Source: Guptibacillus hwajinpoensis
Lineage (GTDB): Bacteria > Bacillota > Bacilli > Bacillales > Guptibacillaceae
Reading direction: 5' to 3'
Assembly (NCBI RefSeq): GCF_020171785.1
Contig: NZ_JAIVAE010000002.1
Location: 1 to 64,000 of the forward strand
Length of the DNA: 64,000 nucleotides
Each line of letters begins with the position of its first letter. Position 1 is the first letter of the stretch. This document shows, piece by piece, positions 60,885-64,000 of the stretch. The translations under genes were made by a program, and so were the position numbers. The notes beneath the pieces were generated by a model that did no database searches, was not told where the DNA came from, and saw nothing but the letters and a program-made list of their open reading frames with translations.

Positions 60885-61088
60885 GTGAAGCGAATCATGT
60901 TTAACAATCGCTACTCGCAAGTCCTTTACCAGACACAGAAAGCCAGGGCACGATGCATAAAGTTAGAGAAGAGACCGTACATCAGGACGATCGCGACTGC
61001 AACTGGATTCTCGGAGGAAGAGATCTTAGAATCTCTCGAATTTGGTGATGTCGATTACATCATGAAGCTGCGTTTGCACTATAGCTAG
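60885..61088 (+). CDS. Small protein resembling sigma-70 region 3
   Basis: The product is 67 residues, GTG start 60885 with AAAGGAGA upstream. The segment RPYIRTIATATGFSEEEIL, then ESLEFG, resembles region 3 of SigB/SigF-type sigma factors (there of the form SPTVxEIAxxLGxSEEEVLExxExG). No region 2 or 4 is present. It may be a sigma-factor-derived regulator or a DNA-binding helix-turn-helix; the resemblance is by eye. Two hairpins lie upstream and a terminator follows. Confidence 0.55.
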   Translation: MKRIMFNNRYSQVLYQTQKARARCIKLEKRPYIRTIATATGFSEEEILESLEFGDVDYIMKLRLHYS

Positions 61089-61181
61089 ACGCGACGTTAT
61101 GCGTTGTAGCGCCATTAGGGCATGCCTCCTCTTTGTTGAATCATATTCAAAAAGAGAGCAGCTACTCATCAATAAAGTTGG

Positions 61182-61212
61182 AAGCTGATTATTTAGATAA
61201 TCGGCTTTTTTT
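61182..61212 (+). terminator. Terminator upstream of yknW
   Basis: AAGCTGATTAT pairs with ATAATCGGCTT over a 4-base loop, then T residues. Confidence 0.85.
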
Positions 61213-61328
61213 AATGAATAAAAAGTGAATGCTATCAAAATATATTAACTTTTTTTCAAAAACATGGAACTTTCGATTTACGAGAGTCGTAGAAAGAGGT
61301 GACATTATTTTGAAAGGTTGTGTACATA

Positions 61329-62009
61329 ATGAACGAAACGTTTGAAGAAACAGGTAAAGCAGAGAAACCATCGATATTTGGGATGATTTGGAGTCCGGGA
61401 GAACAGTTTGCCACCATACGCTCCAATCCGAAAATATGGGTACCCCTTATCATTGTAACTTTACTTTCATTAATTGGAGGCTGGCTAATGGTGATTGGTC
61501 CAGGCTTTGAAGAGCAATTTGCGAGAGCGGAGTTAGAGGGAGAAAACATGGACGGAATTATCTTATTTTCAAAGATTTCAACCGTTGTTTTTTCTGCGCT
61601 CGGTCCGATTTTTGGTATTCTCTTTTCAAGCTTTATTTTTTGGTTAATTAATAAAGCAACAAGCTCTGAGACTACATTTAAACAATTTTTTTCTATGAAT
61701 ACGTATATCAGCTTTATTAGTGCGATTGGCCTAGTGTTAAATGGTCTTCTTCTTGCGCTATTAGGAGGATCACCGGGTGAGCTTTATACGAGTCTTGGCG
61801 CGCTCGCTGGTTCAGAAGGATCAGTTGGTGCTTTTCTTAACGGGATTGAAATCTTCGGTATCTGGACGATTGTTTTAACAGGGATTGGACTTCGCATAAC
61901 GGCTAAGTGGCCTAAGGGACTTGCCTGGACGATCGCCATTATCTTTCTTGTCTTTACAGTTGGTGCTGCAGCGGTTGGTGGTATGATGAATACCATGTCA
62001 GGAATGTAA
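61329..62009 (+). CDS. yknW: YknW-like Yip1-domain membrane protein
   Basis: The product is 226 residues from ATG 61329 (an in-frame GTG at 61320 is less likely). The soluble start (FEETGKAEKPSIFGMIWSPGEQFATIRSNP) and five hydrophobic segments match Yip1-domain proteins and B. subtilis YknW. YknW helps assemble the YknXYZ exporter in the membrane. The next three genes are yknX, yknY and yknZ in the same order as in B. subtilis. Confidence 0.87.
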   Translation: MNETFEETGKAEKPSIFGMIWSPGEQFATIRSNPKIWVPLIIVTLLSLIGGWLMVIGPGFEEQFARAELEGENMDGIILFSKISTVVFSALGPIFGILFSSFIFWLINKATSSETTFKQFFSMNTYISFISAIGLVLNGLLLALLGGSPGELYTSLGALAGSEGSVGAFLNGIEIFGIWTIVLTGIGLRITAKWPKGLAWTIAIIFLVFTVGAAAVGGMMNTMSGM

Positions 62010-62012
62010 GGT

Positions 62013-63134
62013 ATGAAGAAAAAGATTTGGATTACCATTGTGGTAGTGATTATACTCACTCTCGTTGTAGGGGTAAATATTTATCGAACCTATGCCGATA
62101 GTACAGCTGATGTAAAGACAGAAACAGCTAAATTCGAAGAGATTAACTCCACTGTTATGACGCCTGGAACATTGGCGATGGCTAATGAAAGCACACTTTA
62201 TCAGGATTCTAGCAAAGGTGAGCTGAAAGAAATTCTTGTTAATGAAGGAGACTCTGTAAAAAAAGGAGATCCAGTGGTTCGCTATGAGAACAAGGATTTA
62301 GAAATGGAGAAAGAACAAAACGAGATCAACATTGAGTCGCTTTATCTTCGGATCAATTCACTTGATAAACAAGAGAAGCGTCTGAGAGAGAAGAAAAACG
62401 ATTTAGCAGATGATGTTGGAGTAGATGAAGCAGAGGAAACAATGGAAGCTGAAATCGAACAGGTGAAAATGGATAAGCGAATGGCAAATCTTGATTTGCG
62501 TCAGGCATTATTACAGCGAGATCGATTAAAGCAGAAGTTAAGTGACCTTGAAGAAAAAAGTGATATCAGCGGAGTTGTACTAGAAGCAAATGATTCAAGT
62601 GCCCCTCAGTCAACTCAGATGGAGAAACCGATCTTGCGGATTGGAAGCATGGAAAATCTCATCATAGAAGGAACGCTTTCCGAATACGACACGCTGAATA
62701 TTGAAGCAGGTCAACAAGTAACGATTACAACAGATGTGCTCCCTGACGAAAAGTGGGAAGCAGAAGTAATGGAAGTAGGCTATTTACCCCAAGCCTCTTC
62801 ACCTGAGGCTAATACGTCGGCCGTGCAATATCCCGTTTCTGTTAAATTTAACAACCCAGAAGACGTTCCATTAAAACCTGGATTTCAAATGATTATTGAG
62901 ATTGAAACAGAGTCACATGAAGCTTTAACCGTACCTTTAGAAGCGGTGCAACAGGATGGAGAAGAATCCTTTGTATTTGTCGTAGAAGATGGGAAGGCAG
63001 TTAAACGTCAAATTGAAACAGCTTCTTCCACTACAAAACGAATTGAAGTAACAAAGGGTTTATCTGAGAAAGCTCAAGTTGTGGTGGAAGCTCCGGATCA
63101 TTTGAAGGATAAGATGGAAGTGACCATGCAATGA
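62013..63134 (+). CDS. yknX: YknX-like periplasmic-adaptor (HlyD-type) protein
   Basis: The product is 373 residues, starting 4 bases after yknW. N-terminal anchor WITIVVVIILTLVVGVNIY, then a split lipoyl domain (LKEILVNEGDSVKKGDPVVRYE and SDISGVVLEANDSS) with a coiled-coil hairpin between them (about residues 90-180), and beta-barrel and membrane-proximal domains (GTLSEYDTLNIEAGQQVTI). It bridges the exporter to the wall side. B. subtilis YknWXYZ protects against the SdpC toxin. Confidence 0.9.
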   Translation: MKKKIWITIVVVIILTLVVGVNIYRTYADSTADVKTETAKFEEINSTVMTPGTLAMANESTLYQDSSKGELKEILVNEGDSVKKGDPVVRYENKDLEMEKEQNEINIESLYLRINSLDKQEKRLREKKNDLADDVGVDEAEETMEAEIEQVKMDKRMANLDLRQALLQRDRLKQKLSDLEEKSDISGVVLEANDSSAPQSTQMEKPILRIGSMENLIIEGTLSEYDTLNIEAGQQVTITTDVLPDEKWEAEVMEVGYLPQASSPEANTSAVQYPVSVKFNNPEDVPLKPGFQMIIEIETESHEALTVPLEAVQQDGEESFVFVVEDGKAVKRQIETASSTTKRIEVTKGLSEKAQVVVEAPDHLKDKMEVTMQ

Positions 63135-63823
63135 TCCAACTTGAGGAGATAACAAAAAGCTATACACTAGGTAAGGAAGCAGTCAACGTGCTGAGAGGAA
63201 TAAGTCTTCAAATTAAAAGCGGCGAATTTGTAGCGATTATGGGTCCGTCAGGGTCGGGGAAATCAACCTTAATGAATATTATTGGTTGTCTTGATCGGCC
63301 GACTACAGGTTCCTACTTTTTAAATGAAGAAGATGTTTCTCAACATAAAGATCATGAATTAGCTAAAGTTCGAAATCAATCGATTGGATTTGTGTTTCAA
63401 CAGTTTCAACTGTTACCAAGGTTAACTGCGCTTAAGAATGTGGAGCTTCCTATGGTTTATGCTGGGGCCTCTAAACAAGAGCGTGAAGAACGTGCGCGCG
63501 ATGCTTTAGCAAAAGTTGGCTTACAGGATCGAGTGGGACACCTTCCAAATGAGCTTTCAGGTGGTCAAAAGCAACGAGTTGCGATTGCGAGGGCCCTTGT
63601 GAATGATCCATCGCTTATTCTTGCTGACGAGCCCACTGGTGCCCTAGATACCGCAACAAGCGTAGCGATTATGGATTTATTTGTTCAACTTAATCAGGAG
63701 GGGACAACAATCGTTGTGGTCACGCACGAGCCGGAAGTTGCGGAATATGCGAGTCGGGTCATATATGTGCGAGATGGATTATTAGGACAAAACCCTCTTG
63801 AGAAAGGGGGGCAAACGAGTTGA
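63131..63823 (+). CDS. yknY: YknY-like ABC transporter ATPase
   Basis: The product is 230 residues, overlapping yknX by 4 bases (ATGA). Walker A GPSGSGKST (38-46), Q-loop FVFQQFQLLPRLTALKNV, signature LSGGQKQRVAIARAL, Walker B ILADEPTGALD and the switch His in VVVTHEPEVA are all intact. It belongs to the MacB/LolD-type ATPases that drive mechanotransmission rather than classical substrate pumping. Confidence 0.93.
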   Translation: MIQLEEITKSYTLGKEAVNVLRGISLQIKSGEFVAIMGPSGSGKSTLMNIIGCLDRPTTGSYFLNEEDVSQHKDHELAKVRNQSIGFVFQQFQLLPRLTALKNVELPMVYAGASKQEREERARDALAKVGLQDRVGHLPNELSGGQKQRVAIARALVNDPSLILADEPTGALDTATSVAIMDLFVQLNQEGTTIVVVTHEPEVAEYASRVIYVRDGLLGQNPLEKGGQTS

Positions 63824-64000
63824 GTCTTTGGGAAAATATCAAAATGGCTCTCATGTCAGTGAAAGCCCACAAGATGCGATCGATTCTAACGATGCTTGGG
63901 ATTATCATTGGTGTCGCAGCTGTCATCGTTGTTGTTGCGATCGGTCAAGGTGGAGAAGCGATGCTGAAATCCCAAATTGCTGGAGATGGCAATACGATCG
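63820..64000 (+). CDS. yknZ: YknZ-like MacB-type permease, cut by the window end
   Basis: It starts at TTG 63820, overlapping the yknY stop by four bases. The first 60 residues show the MacB_PCD start: SLWENIKMALMSVKAHKMRS, then LTMLGIIIGVAAVIVVVAIGQG (first membrane helix) and the beginning of the extracellular domain. The rest lies beyond base 64000. Confidence 0.9.
   Translation, partial: MSLWENIKMALMSVKAHKMRSILTMLGIIIGVAAVIVVVAIGQGGEAMLKSQIAGDGNTI

Noticed and set aside
1-64000. CRISPR arrays, prophage, transposases, tRNA or rRNA genes
   Set aside because: No regularly spaced repeats, no phage structural genes, no transposase-like ORFs and no tRNA or rRNA sequence were seen on either strand by eye; a tRNAscan or Infernal run would be decisive.

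Overview
The window looks like chromosome from a spore-forming, probably marine or moderately halophilic member of the Bacillaceae. The evidence is strong Shine-Dalgarno sites with many TTG and GTG starts, U-tailed hairpin terminators after most transcription units, sporulation and spore-repair genes (an asnO-type asparagine synthetase, splA-splB), Bacillus-type genes (treA/treP/treR, nrnB, yknWXYZ, an RsbR-type STAS protein), and compatible-solute transport (a BCCT carrier and an orphan glycine-betaine-type binding lipoprotein). Base composition looks uniform by eye. I see no rRNA, tRNA, prophage, transposase or CRISPR array. The species cannot be fixed from this sequence.

Layout. 1-9 kb: a tandem palindromic repeat, a DinB protein, a peroxiredoxin gene whose catalytic Cys codon is TGA followed by a bacterial SECIS-like hairpin, a methyltransferase, asnO, membrane proteins and an AEC transporter. 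9-14 kb: a gene-free, strongly structured stretch ending in a perfect terminator (candidate 6S-like or other ncRNA), splAB, small membrane proteins and an HD hydrolase/phosphatase pair. 14-24 kb: a dicarboxylate symporter, a methyltransferase, a sugar isomerase-like TIM barrel, an Anabaena-sensory-rhodopsin-like microbial rhodopsin, an exonuclease, a Rex-family regulator, a conventional peroxiredoxin, a PhnP-like MBL hydrolase and thiM. 24-31 kb: an ABC1 kinase overlapping a small gene broken by an 11-bp tandem repeat, then an FdhF/YdeP molybdoenzyme, a DUF2294 protein and an OFA formate/oxalate-type carrier. Two leaders in this locus share an unusual motif followed at once by a terminator.

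31-49 kb: a lipid kinase, nucleoside hydrolase, small kinase, AI-2E-type permease, 3D-domain wall protein, DJ-1 and aldo-keto proteins, then a complete trehalose operon (IIA, treP, treA, treR) behind two identical 14-bp operators, followed by redox enzymes and the betaine-binding lipoprotein. 49-64 kb: a SWIM-SNF2 helicase, an HNH protein, a BCCT carrier, an RsbR homologue, Sir2, a LOG-type protein, an acyl-CoA ligase, nrnB, a tiny sigma-region-3-like ORF, and yknW-X-Y-Z cut by the window end.

The observations I rate highest are the putative selenocysteine peroxiredoxin (1328-1927), the paired leader elements of the formate-like locus (28.8 and 30.7 kb), the ASR-like rhodopsin (18.8 kb), the structured RNA near 9.1 kb, and the 11-bp repeat that frameshifts a small ABC1-linked gene (24.5 kb). 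All functional calls come from reading the sequence and recalling families; no database search was run.
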